This document shows positions 14,116 through 21,765 of a stretch of 23,693 nt of DNA, piece after piece. Numbering within the stretch: the stretch's first letter is position 1; each line of letters starts with the position of its first letter. Below the pieces are notes generated by a model. The model had not been told where the DNA came from, searched no databases, and was given only the letters and a program-made list of their open reading frames with translations. Both the position numbers and the translations under genes were made by a program. The stretch is from CAZFLY01 sp964519995 (GTDB taxonomy: Bacteria > Planctomycetota > Phycisphaerae > Sedimentisphaerales > Anaerobacaceae): assembly GCA_964519995.1 (NCBI GenBank), contig CAZFLY010000044.1, positions 1 to 23,693 of the forward strand. The letters run 5' to 3'.

Positions 14116-15600
14116 GTGCTTAATCCATTTGGAGTTGTTCTTTTGAAACCGGCACAAAGACTATATGTAATAGTCACCGTTGCTGTTGTCGGAAGCATCG
14201 CTGCCATAAGCGTTACTGAGTGGCAGTTTTCCAGCGGCGCGGTTAGTTGGAATAGCTGGTACGATGCTCTGCGCGGTATCGTACATAGCGCTGCGGCTGT
14301 GGGCGTGATTTGGCTGGGATGGCACTTGCGGAGACTATCCGGATCAGTCACGTCCATAGCCGAACATCTCAAAACGGGCCAACAGATTCGTTCCGAACCA
14401 ACATCCGTTGAGGCAATAAATGACTTGCGTGAGGCAATTAACAATCGCCTCGGTGCTTCCTCGGGGCGAATAGAACAATTTCAAAGACAAATCCATGACC
14501 TGCAAATTCAATCGCAACTTGCACAAAAACAAAAAGGAAACATCGAAGCCATCATATACAGCCTTCGTGACGCAGTCATTGTCACCGATGAGCTGGACAG
14601 ATTATTGATGGCAAACAGCGCAGCCGGAGAGCTTTTCAATTTTAACTTTAGGGTCTCGGAACATCCTGCTATTGATGAGCTGATAGACGCGAGCAAGACT
14701 GAGTTCGTAGCCTTTCTACGCCAGTGTCGGAAAAATAAAACTGAGGCAACAAGACGTGAAATTGAACTATGCAAAAATGGGCAGCCAAGGATTTATGATT
14801 GTATTGTTTCATGTGTCCATAGTGACACGCAGCAGGTTTCCGGTGTTGTAGCGGTGTTGCACGACATCACGCGTGAAAAAGAAATATCACAGATGAAAAA
14901 TGACTTTGTCAGCCACGTCTCTCACGAGCTAAAGACACCTCTTGCCTCTATTACAGCCTACTCAGAAATGCTTGCCGACGGCGAAGCCGACGACGAACAG
15001 ACAAGAAAAGAATTCTATTCAATTATCCAAAGCCAGGCCAACAGATTGAATCGTTTAATCGATGATATCTTAAACATCTCACGGATAGAGTCAGGCTTGG
15101 TTAAGGTGAGTAAAGAACCGCTCAGTCTGACAATACTCTTAGAAGAGCAGTTGCAGATGATAAGAAGCTATGCGGACGAAAAAAACATCAAAATTATTAC
15201 GCAGAAACCGATTGTGTACGATCCAGTGTATGCCGACAAAGACATGCTTTCCCAGGTGATTGTCAACCTTCTCAGTAACGCCGTGAAGTACACTCGCTCT
15301 GAAGGCTCGGTACAGGTCAATACTGAGGTCGATGAAAATGCCGGTATCGCACGTCTGACTGTCACCGACACAGGTGTCGGCATCCCTGCGGATGAAATCG
15401 ACCATGTTTTTGATAAGTTCTATAGAGTAAACGCCAATAATAGGCAAGCAAAGGGAACGGGTCTCGGACTCAATCTGGTTAAACAAATAATTGAAAAAGT
15501 TCACGATGGACAAGTGTTTGTTAAAAGCCAGGTGGGCGTGGGAAGCACTTTTGGTTTTGAATTGCCCTTGGCAAAGACCGAAGAAATCAACGTTGTATAA
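14116..15600 (+). CDS. Membrane sensor histidine kinase with PAS domain
   Basis: Two-component kinase. There are two membrane segments near 16-33 and 50-68 with a short loop of about 16 residues between them, so there is little room for a periplasmic sensor. A HAMP-like or helical linker follows, then a PAS-like domain (about 140-255; IEAIIYSLRDAVIVTDEL... VVAVLHDITREKEI). The HisKA box is VSHVSHELKTPLAS with phospho-acceptor His270, and the HATPase domain has LLSNAVKYT (N box), DTGVGIPADEIDHVFDKFYR (G1/F) and GTGLGLNLVK (G2). All catalytic boxes are intact. GTG 14116 is six bases after AGG; TTG 14113 is adjacent. Its gene precedes a lone receiver, the obvious partner. The cytoplasmic PAS suggests it senses redox or a small ligand, which is inference. 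Confidence 0.9.
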   Translation: MLNPFGVVLLKPAQRLYVIVTVAVVGSIAAISVTEWQFSSGAVSWNSWYDALRGIVHSAAAVGVIWLGWHLRRLSGSVTSIAEHLKTGQQIRSEPTSVEAINDLREAINNRLGASSGRIEQFQRQIHDLQIQSQLAQKQKGNIEAIIYSLRDAVIVTDELDRLLMANSAAGELFNFNFRVSEHPAIDELIDASKTEFVAFLRQCRKNKTEATRREIELCKNGQPRIYDCIVSCVHSDTQQVSGVVAVLHDITREKEISQMKNDFVSHVSHELKTPLASITAYSEMLADGEADDEQTRKEFYSIIQSQANRLNRLIDDILNISRIESGLVKVSKEPLSLTILLEEQLQMIRSYADEKNIKIITQKPIVYDPVYADKDMLSQVIVNLLSNAVKYTRSEGSVQVNTEVDENAGIARLTVTDTGVGIPADEIDHVFDKFYRVNANNRQAKGTGLGLNLVKQIIEKVHDGQVFVKSQVGVGSTFGFELPLAKTEEINVV

Positions 15601-15666
15601 ACAATGCTGACAGGAGAGGGTGTAAAACGGACGCGTAAGTGATGTGCTCATTTTTGGAGAGCGTGA

Positions 15667-16062
15667 ATGATGACCGATTACAAAGTCTTAGTTGTGGATG
15701 ACGAAATACACATTATCCATGTCGTGGCGATAAAACTCCGTAATAATGGCTACGACGTAATATCTGCGGACAACGGAGCCCAGGCTTTTGAGTTGGCCTG
15801 TGAGGAAAAACCCGACATCGTAATTACGGATTTCCAGATGCCGATTATGACAGGACTGGAACTCGTGCAGAAACTAAGGCAAAACGAAGCGACTAAAGAT
15901 ATACCGGTGATCCTGTTGACCGCCCGGAACTTCGCGATTCAGAAGGAGCAACAAGAACAGTTGCAGATTTCAGGCTGTCTTAGCAAGCCATTCAGCCCAA
16001 AGGAGTTATTGGCGAATGTCAAAGACATTTTGCACCAGAAAGAACTCGTAGCTAAGTCCTGA
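15667..16062 (+). CDS. Single-domain response regulator (CheY-like)
   Basis: A 131-residue receiver with no output domain. The acid pocket is D11-D12, the phospho-acceptor is Asp55 (VITDFQMP), and Thr85 (LLTA) and Lys107 (SKPF) complete the switch. GGAG (15656-15659) lies seven bases before ATG 15667. It is probably phosphorylated by the kinase encoded just upstream and acts by protein contact, perhaps on the HD-GYP protein encoded next or on the ATPase. Which partner it binds cannot be read from the sequence. Confidence 0.9.
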   Translation: MMTDYKVLVVDDEIHIIHVVAIKLRNNGYDVISADNGAQAFELACEEKPDIVITDFQMPIMTGLELVQKLRQNEATKDIPVILLTARNFAIQKEQQEQLQISGCLSKPFSPKELLANVKDILHQKELVAKS

Positions 16063-16111
16063 ACATCGGCCAGATAATATCTGATAAACGGCTGCGTATA
16101 CCGGCAGCAGG
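16063..16111 (+). promoter_or_regulatory. Two inverted repeats between receiver and HD-GYP genes
   Basis: CAGATA (16071-16076) and TATCTG (16078-16083) form a near-continuous palindrome. GCTGC (16091-16095) and GCAGC (16104-16108) form a small hairpin next to the GTG/ATG starts at 16112 and 16124. These could be an operator or a translational control site. Each is short enough to be chance. Confidence 0.25.
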
Positions 16112-17833
16112 GTGAAAACAACAATGTTGACCACCATCAGTAAAAGTATAAGCTCACCAGAACTTCGCAGGCTGCGAACATTTGGTCAGAAGGTGAATCA
16201 GCTCGGCGCGAATTTCGCAGTGTGTGATGCCAAGGGTGAGCTTGTCTTATTATGTGAGGGTGACAGATTCAAAAGCAACAAGGAAAGGCTAATAGACTTG
16301 AGTCAGCAGGCCCTAACCTGTTGTCGTGAGAATAGCATTCAAAGCGGCACTGATGTACCGGTATGGCAATTTGGCGATGAAAATCCTGTATTGGCGGTAG
16401 TCCTAAGACCAAGACCAGTCGGCCACAGACAAGAAGAAACGCTTGGGATAGCATTAATCGAACTCGGCAGCACGTTACATCGGATTGTGCGTGACGCGTC
16501 TGAACTCTGTAATACAAGTACAACGCCGACCGATGAAAAGTACCTTATGGCGATGCTTGCACAGATGGCAGAAGACTTTCAGGCTGCTGAAGAGGTCGAG
16601 GGGCAAATCGAGATTGTGGGCACCGAGTTGGCGAGAGTCTATGAGGAACTTGTGCTGCTTCACAAGCTAAATACAAATATGAGGGTTACCGAATCAGACG
16701 CTCACTTTCTGCAAATGGCCTGCGACAGTCTAACAGAAGTTGTCTCAGTTGAAGGCATTGCGATACTACTCGAGAAGAATGTAAAAGGCGAAAGGAAGTT
16801 AGTCGTCACAGCAGGATCGGGTCTAATCGAGATCGATGAGCGAATGGCTGCTATCCTGCACGACAGAGTGACCGAAGAAATTGACAATGGCAAAGAAGCA
16901 CTGTTGGATAGTGAAGTATATTCTCCCTTCAAATATGATTGGCCCGACAATATCAGGAACATCATTGCGGTGCCATTGTGTGGAAAAGGAGGCCAGGAGT
17001 CATACTCGGCGCACAGAGCCAAAGGAGACATCTATATAATCGGCTTGATGGTCGCCATCAACAGAATTGATAAACAGGATTTTGACAGCACAGATGTAAA
17101 ACTATTCAACTCGGTGTCCAGCAGTTGTGCCGTGTTTATCGAGAACGGCAGGCTATTCAACGATCTGAAAGAACTGTTTATAGGCTCGTTGAAGGCCTTA
17201 ACAAGCAGCATCGATGCCAAAGACACATATACGCGAGGCCATTCAGATAGGGTTGCTTTTATTTCGCGGTGGATCGCAGAAAGGCTCGCTGAACGAGAGC
17301 CTTTGGAGCAAGAGCAGATACATAAAATATATTTAGCGGGGTTGCTGCACGATATAGGCAAAATAGGAGTCGAGGAGGCGGTATTACGTAAAAAGGGCCC
17401 TCTAACAGAAGAAGAGCTTGACCGTATAAGAAAGCATCCGTCGATTGGTGCGGGTATTCTACGAGGAATAAAGCAGATGAGTGACATTGTACCTGGCATA
17501 TTGTGCCACCATGAAAGACCCGATGGAAAAGGCTACCCTAATGGTCTCAGAGGACATGAAATACCACTGATAGGCAAAATTGTTGGCTTGGCAGATAGTT
17601 TTGATGCAATGACCTCAAAAAGAACTTACAGAAATGCCATGACCATAGAACAAGCCCTTGAGGAGATAGCGAATCTCTTGGGCTCACAATTTGACGAGAC
17701 AATTGGCAGAGTGTTTCTTGACAGCGATGTCTACAAGCTCTGGGAGATTATGCAATATGGTTGCACCGATGCCTATAAAAGTGGTGGATTTTCCGAATAC
17801 GACACGGCTGCTGTTGGGACGTTAATCAGATGA
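16112..17833 (+). CDS. GAF and HD-GYP protein, probable c-di-GMP phosphodiesterase
   Basis: A 573-residue cytoplasmic signalling enzyme. The N-terminal ~150 residues are a sensory region I do not recognise, followed by a helical stretch (about 155-190), a GAF domain (about 195-345; VTESDAHFLQMACDSL, IIAVPLCG, GLMVAINR) and an HD-GYP domain (about 355-550). The catalytic motifs are present: GHSDRV, LLHDIGKIG (His413-Asp414), KHPSIGAGIL, CHHERPDGKGYP (GYP at 474-476) and LADSFDAMTS. HD-GYP proteins of this type hydrolyse c-di-GMP. GTG 16112 and ATG 16124 are both possible starts. Its stop overlaps the STAS gene as ATGA, so both are translationally coupled. It sits two genes upstream of a PilB-type ATPase carrying an MshEN-like domain. 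Confidence 0.9.
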   Translation: MKTTMLTTISKSISSPELRRLRTFGQKVNQLGANFAVCDAKGELVLLCEGDRFKSNKERLIDLSQQALTCCRENSIQSGTDVPVWQFGDENPVLAVVLRPRPVGHRQEETLGIALIELGSTLHRIVRDASELCNTSTTPTDEKYLMAMLAQMAEDFQAAEEVEGQIEIVGTELARVYEELVLLHKLNTNMRVTESDAHFLQMACDSLTEVVSVEGIAILLEKNVKGERKLVVTAGSGLIEIDERMAAILHDRVTEEIDNGKEALLDSEVYSPFKYDWPDNIRNIIAVPLCGKGGQESYSAHRAKGDIYIIGLMVAINRIDKQDFDSTDVKLFNSVSSSCAVFIENGRLFNDLKELFIGSLKALTSSIDAKDTYTRGHSDRVAFISRWIAERLAEREPLEQEQIHKIYLAGLLHDIGKIGVEEAVLRKKGPLTEEELDRIRKHPSIGAGILRGIKQMSDIVPGILCHHERPDGKGYPNGLRGHEIPLIGKIVGLADSFDAMTSKRTYRNAMTIEQALEEIANLLGSQFDETIGRVFLDSDVYKLWEIMQYGCTDAYKSGGFSEYDTAAVGTLIR

Positions 17834-18165
17834 GGGTAAGTACACAAGATTATAACGACATCACGGTGGTTGAACTACAGGGTGATCTGGACAGCGATTC
17901 TGCCGAGCTGCTCAAAAACAAAATTACCGATACAGTGGCAAAGCACAGAACCGGAATTGTTCTCGATATGAGCATCGTGGGATTTGTGGATAGCCAAGGC
18001 CTGGAATTGTTATTATGGGTGCGTGATTTTTGTAACCAGAACAAGACACAGCTCAGATTGGCTGGCCTTGATGAAAACTGCGAAAAAATCCTTGAAGTCA
18101 CTCGCCTTGGAAACGAATTTGACCGCTACGCGGAGCTTGCCGAGGCCGTAAAGAGCTTTGTGTAG
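17830..18165 (+). CDS. STAS-domain protein (anti-sigma factor antagonist-like)
   Basis: A 111-residue single STAS domain. VVELQGDLDSDSAELLKNKI and GIVLDMSIVGFVDSQGLELLL match the SpoIIAA/RsbV fold, with Ser55 in the VDSxGL motif as the usual phosphorylation site. Such proteins bind a Ser-kinase/anti-sigma factor in partner-switching systems, but no cognate kinase or PP2C phosphatase is encoded in the window. The ATG overlaps the HD-GYP stop (ATGA). The role in this operon is unknown; linking the HD-GYP or receiver output to the assembly machine is inference. Confidence 0.88.
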   Translation: MRVSTQDYNDITVVELQGDLDSDSAELLKNKITDTVAKHRTGIVLDMSIVGFVDSQGLELLLWVRDFCNQNKTQLRLAGLDENCEKILEVTRLGNEFDRYAELAEAVKSFV

Positions 18166-18195
18166 AAAGCAACAACACACCATAAGAGACACGTT

Positions 18196-19914
18196 ATGAG
18201 TCGGATAACAGTACAAAACAAGATGCAGCTTGGCCAGTTATTGACAGCTCGTGGCATCGTAACGTCTGAGCAGATCGAAAGGGCACTTGCAGAACAGAGA
18301 GAAAAGGGCCATCGCAAACTGCTCGGCGAGCTGCTTGTCGAAATGGGCTACTGCAGTGAGAATCAAATAGCCTCGGCCCTGGCTCAAGCCTATGGTGTGC
18401 CCTATGCTCAGGTCAGTCCTAAAATATGTGATCCAAAGGTCGTTGAACTACTGCCGCGAGAATTCCTCGAAGAACACGTGGTGCTGCCGCTGTTTAAAGT
18501 CTATGGCGTTCTCACAATAGCGGTAAGTGAGCCAACAAACGTATTTTTGATAGACGAGATAGAGCGCTTAAGCGGCTGCAAAGCTCAGGTAGTATGTTCT
18601 ACCAGTAAGGATATAAGGGCCACGCTTCAAACGTACCTGCCAGCGGCCAATGTCTTTGTAATAGATGACATTATAGACGATGAGGGGTTGGAAGAATTCA
18701 GCCTGATAGAGAACATCACACAGGATATAGGTAACCTTGAGGAGGTGGCTGGACAGTCGCCGGTTGTAAAATTAGTTAACTATCTGCTTTATAATGCCGT
18801 TAGAGAAAACGCCAGCGACATTCACATAGAACCCGATGATAAGAAACTCAGGGTTCGCTATCGTGTTGATGGCAGACTTTATGAAAGGCTGCGTCCACCC
18901 TTCCAAATGCACTCAGCTGTAGTCTCCCGCATAAAAATTATGGCCGAACTGGATATTGCTCAACGACGACTGCCACAGGATGGTGGCATTCACGTTTTAG
19001 TTGAAGGCAAACCCGTTGACCTTCGTGTCTCGGTTATGCCAGGCAACTTCGGCGAAAAGGTCGTTATCAGAATCATCAATCCACAAAAGATTCTCTTTGA
19101 CCTGGAGTCGCTCGGATTCACCTATGACAATCTCCAACGCTTTAGGCAAGTAATACAATCACCAAACGGTATAGTGCTGGTAACAGGACCAACGGGATCG
19201 GGCAAAAACACCACGCTTTACGCAGCTCTTGCTGAACTGAATAGTGAGGAGGTGAACATTTGTACGGTCGAAGATCCGGTCGAATGTAATATGTCGGGCA
19301 TAAACCAGTTCCAGGTAAATAACAGCGCGGGATTTCAATTTTCGACTGCTCTGCGAAGCCTACTGAGGCAGGATCCGGACATAATAATGGTTGGTGAGAT
19401 TCGTGATGTAGTCACAGCAAATATTGCTGTACAGGCTGCTCTTACAGGTCACCTGGTGCTCTCAACCTTGCACACAAATGACGCTCCGGTAGCCGTTACA
19501 CGTCTATTGGATCTTGATGTTGCCCCTTATCTCGTCAGTGCCTCATTGATTGGTGTCTTAGCACAGCGATTGGTGAGGAGAATATGTCCAAATTGTAAAA
19601 CCGAATATGAACCGGCACAGAGCTTAAAAAAAGTTGTGGAGAAAGTTACCGGCGAAGTTGGAATGTACTATCGCGGAGTGGGCTGTAAAAAGTGCCGAAA
19701 TACCGGCTTTGCCGGTCGACTTGCCATTCACGAACTCTTCGTTCCAGATGATGAAATTGCCGAGATGATCAATGAACACCTCAGCTCAAAGAAAATCAGA
19801 GTAAAAGCGCTGGAAAAAGGAATGATACCGTTGCAGGTCGATGGAATCGAAAAAGTAAAGGCTGGCATTGTCTCCATAGAAGAAGTGTTAAGGACAACAC
19901 AGATGGAGATGTGA
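18196..19914 (+). CDS. pilB: Assembly/secretion ATPase, PilB/GspE family
   Basis: Cytoplasmic hexameric motor that drives filament extension through PilC. It has 572 residues. The N-terminus contains two MshEN-like repeats (LGQLLTARGIVTSEQIERAL near 12-31 and LGELLVEMGYCSENQIASAL near 44-63), the fold that binds c-di-GMP in MshE. The ATPase core has Walker A GPTGSGKNTT (331-340), an Asp box (CTVEDPVE), Walker B DPDIIMVGE with Glu401, and a His box (GHLVLSTLHTND). The zinc tetracysteine is C464/C467 and C497/C500. The residue after the P-loop Lys is Asn338 where Thr or Ser is expected. All other motor motifs are intact. The gene follows the STAS gene by 30 bases and precedes pilC by 38. Confidence 0.93.
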   Translation: MSRITVQNKMQLGQLLTARGIVTSEQIERALAEQREKGHRKLLGELLVEMGYCSENQIASALAQAYGVPYAQVSPKICDPKVVELLPREFLEEHVVLPLFKVYGVLTIAVSEPTNVFLIDEIERLSGCKAQVVCSTSKDIRATLQTYLPAANVFVIDDIIDDEGLEEFSLIENITQDIGNLEEVAGQSPVVKLVNYLLYNAVRENASDIHIEPDDKKLRVRYRVDGRLYERLRPPFQMHSAVVSRIKIMAELDIAQRRLPQDGGIHVLVEGKPVDLRVSVMPGNFGEKVVIRIINPQKILFDLESLGFTYDNLQRFRQVIQSPNGIVLVTGPTGSGKNTTLYAALAELNSEEVNICTVEDPVECNMSGINQFQVNNSAGFQFSTALRSLLRQDPDIIMVGEIRDVVTANIAVQAALTGHLVLSTLHTNDAPVAVTRLLDLDVAPYLVSASLIGVLAQRLVRRICPNCKTEYEPAQSLKKVVEKVTGEVGMYYRGVGCKKCRNTGFAGRLAIHELFVPDDEIAEMINEHLSSKKIRVKALEKGMIPLQVDGIEKVKAGIVSIEEVLRTTQMEM

Positions 19915-19952
19915 TACATCAATTGAAATCTTGATAGTAACTGATATAAAAA

Positions 19953-21137
19953 ATGCCCAAATCAGGAACACAAGTATTAGCAACACCAAATAAAACAACG
20001 ACCGATGCTGAGCGATTGTCTAAGCAGAGTCCTCAACAAGTAAAATGGACTGCCCTTGAACCATCTAACCGACTCAAAAATGCGAAAGTAAAACATGTTG
20101 AGCTTATATTATTCACGACAGAGCTATCAGTAATGCTCGACAGTGGTGTTGTACTGAGTGACGCTCTCGATTCAATTGCTGCTCAGGCTGAAAACGGTGT
20201 TTTTAAAAACATTATTATTCAGCTCGCAGAGCAAGTCAAAGGTGGTGAAAATTTCTCAAAGGCACTCGCTGACTATCCAAAGGTCTTCAACTCCATGTTT
20301 ATTAGCATGGTCAAAGCATCCGAAGCATCCGGCAGGATGGTGGAAATGCTGACGGTACTCGGCGGCTATCTGGCCTTTGAAGCTGAAACACGCAAACAAA
20401 TCAAAGGCGCACTTACATATCCATTTATCATGGCCATGATGGCTGTAGCTGCAACAGGTACATTGATGTTCTTTGTCTTGCCTCGCTTTATGAAGATCTA
20501 CGAGTCCAGAGGCGCAGCTTTGCCAAAACTGACTCAGGTACTTGTCCAATTCAGCAAAATCCTTGGCGATTTTCAGATGATGGCGGCCATTGTAACTGCG
20601 CTGATAATACTCTCAGCGGCCATATATTATTGGGCAGGAACGAAAACAGGTCGTAAGACAATGGATTTTATAAAAATCCGCACACCGATTATTGGAACCA
20701 TGTTTGTTGATATAGTTGTAACGCGTAGCATGCGCATCATGGCAACAATGGTCAATACAGGCGTGAGGTTGCTGGACACAATACGCGTGATTCAGGGCTC
20801 TTGCGAAAATTACTATTTTCAGCAACTTTGGACCGAAGTTGACGAAAAGGTACAAGACGGCTACCAAGTGTCGGAATCTATTCAGCTCTCAAAAAGTGCT
20901 GATCTTATCGCCCCGGGAATTATACAAATGCTCCGAGCAGGAGAAAAAAGCGGCAAGCTCGGTGAAGTATGCGACAAAGTGTCAATTTTTTATGAGAAAA
21001 AACTTGAGGCTTCGATTAAAAACGTTATGTCTATGATTGAACCTCTGATGATCACGATTCTCGGCGCTATTATTGGAACAATTGCAATAGCCCTGTTACT
21101 ACCTGTCTTCAGAGTATCAAGCGTCATCGCACACTGA
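19953..21137 (+). CDS. pilC: Inner-membrane platform protein, PilC/GspF family
   Basis: Polytopic membrane platform turned by the ATPase during filament assembly. The 394 residues contain two T2SSF repeats: about 50-172 (ELSVMLDSGVVLSDALDSI, GGENFSKALADYPKVFNSMF, MVKASEASGRM) and about 255-376 (IMATMVNTGVRLLDTIRVIQ, GYQVSESIQLS, MLRAGEKSGKL). Three membrane segments are visible (near 153-173, 210-228 and 365-386). The N-terminal ~45 residues are polar and low in conservation. It is the last gene of the run and converges with the minus-strand 2H phosphoesterase, only 27 bases separating the stops. Confidence 0.93.
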   Translation: MPKSGTQVLATPNKTTTDAERLSKQSPQQVKWTALEPSNRLKNAKVKHVELILFTTELSVMLDSGVVLSDALDSIAAQAENGVFKNIIIQLAEQVKGGENFSKALADYPKVFNSMFISMVKASEASGRMVEMLTVLGGYLAFEAETRKQIKGALTYPFIMAMMAVAATGTLMFFVLPRFMKIYESRGAALPKLTQVLVQFSKILGDFQMMAAIVTALIILSAAIYYWAGTKTGRKTMDFIKIRTPIIGTMFVDIVVTRSMRIMATMVNTGVRLLDTIRVIQGSCENYYFQQLWTEVDEKVQDGYQVSESIQLSKSADLIAPGIIQMLRAGEKSGKLGEVCDKVSIFYEKKLEASIKNVMSMIEPLMITILGAIIGTIAIALLLPVFRVSSVIAH

Positions 21138-21164
21138 AACGACCGCTTGGTATCATTATTATTT

Positions 21165-21764
21165 TCAAAGGTCGACCGATACAAGGATTTCCCGACACGT
21201 ACAATGATTGCCTAAGTGACACAGAGCCAGCTTTGACGTTTTGAATTCTATTGGGGATGACAATCCTTCCATCCAGCCATATCCAATAGTGATATGAGGT
21301 AGATAATTAGCAATGCTTGACCTTTTGGGATAGTTCTTTATCCATAGCAAAGTGCTATCGGCCACATCTTTCTGGCCCCATATCATTTCTTTAGTTACAT
21401 CATAGCTAAAATACCTACGTAGTCTTTCCATCACATCCTCATGCAACAATTGCAACTGCTCGGCCTTCTCAACGACATAAACCGAGACGTTCTCGCCTTT
21501 AGCATTAACAGACGTGAAAATCCCGCACACCTTCAGCCTGTCCACAGGCCTTTCTTTTGAAATCTTGGCAAGTACCTTTTCAATCTCCCCAACATCGGCC
21601 TCGTCAATACAACCCATAGCAAGCGAAATATGTGGCAGACAGTTGTTCTTATCGAGAACAATTTCACTGCCGAATTCCGTGACAAGTTTTGCATTTTCTT
21701 CGATAGCTCTATCCATCATCGCTTCTTCAGGTAATAGCACAACATCAACAGCTTTCTTAACCAT
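21165..21764 (-). CDS. 2H phosphoesterase (2'-5' RNA ligase-like)
   Basis: A 199-residue protein with the two active-site motifs of the 2H superfamily: H45-I-S47 (CLPHISLAMG) and H157-I-T159 (YLPHITIGYG), about 110 residues apart. Members act on 2',3'-cyclic phosphates or 2'-5' linkages in RNA or nucleotides; the substrate cannot be inferred. Start and SD are clear on the minus strand: AGGAG (complement of 21771-21775) lies within the end of the symporter gene, and only one base separates that gene's stop from this ATG. It is therefore translated from the same transcript as the symporter. Confidence 0.8.
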   Translation of the reverse strand: MVKKAVDVVLLPEEAMMDRAIEENAKLVTEFGSEIVLDKNNCLPHISLAMGCIDEADVGEIEKVLAKISKERPVDRLKVCGIFTSVNAKGENVSVYVVEKAEQLQLLHEDVMERLRRYFSYDVTKEMIWGQKDVADSTLLWIKNYPKRSSIANYLPHITIGYGWMEGLSSPIEFKTSKLALCHLGNHCTCREILVSVDL

Positions 21765-21765
21765 T

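Noticed and set aside
21138..21180. Bidirectional terminator between convergent pilC and the 2H gene
   Set aside because: CGACC/GGTCG pair only over five bases with a 25-base loop; too weak to call.
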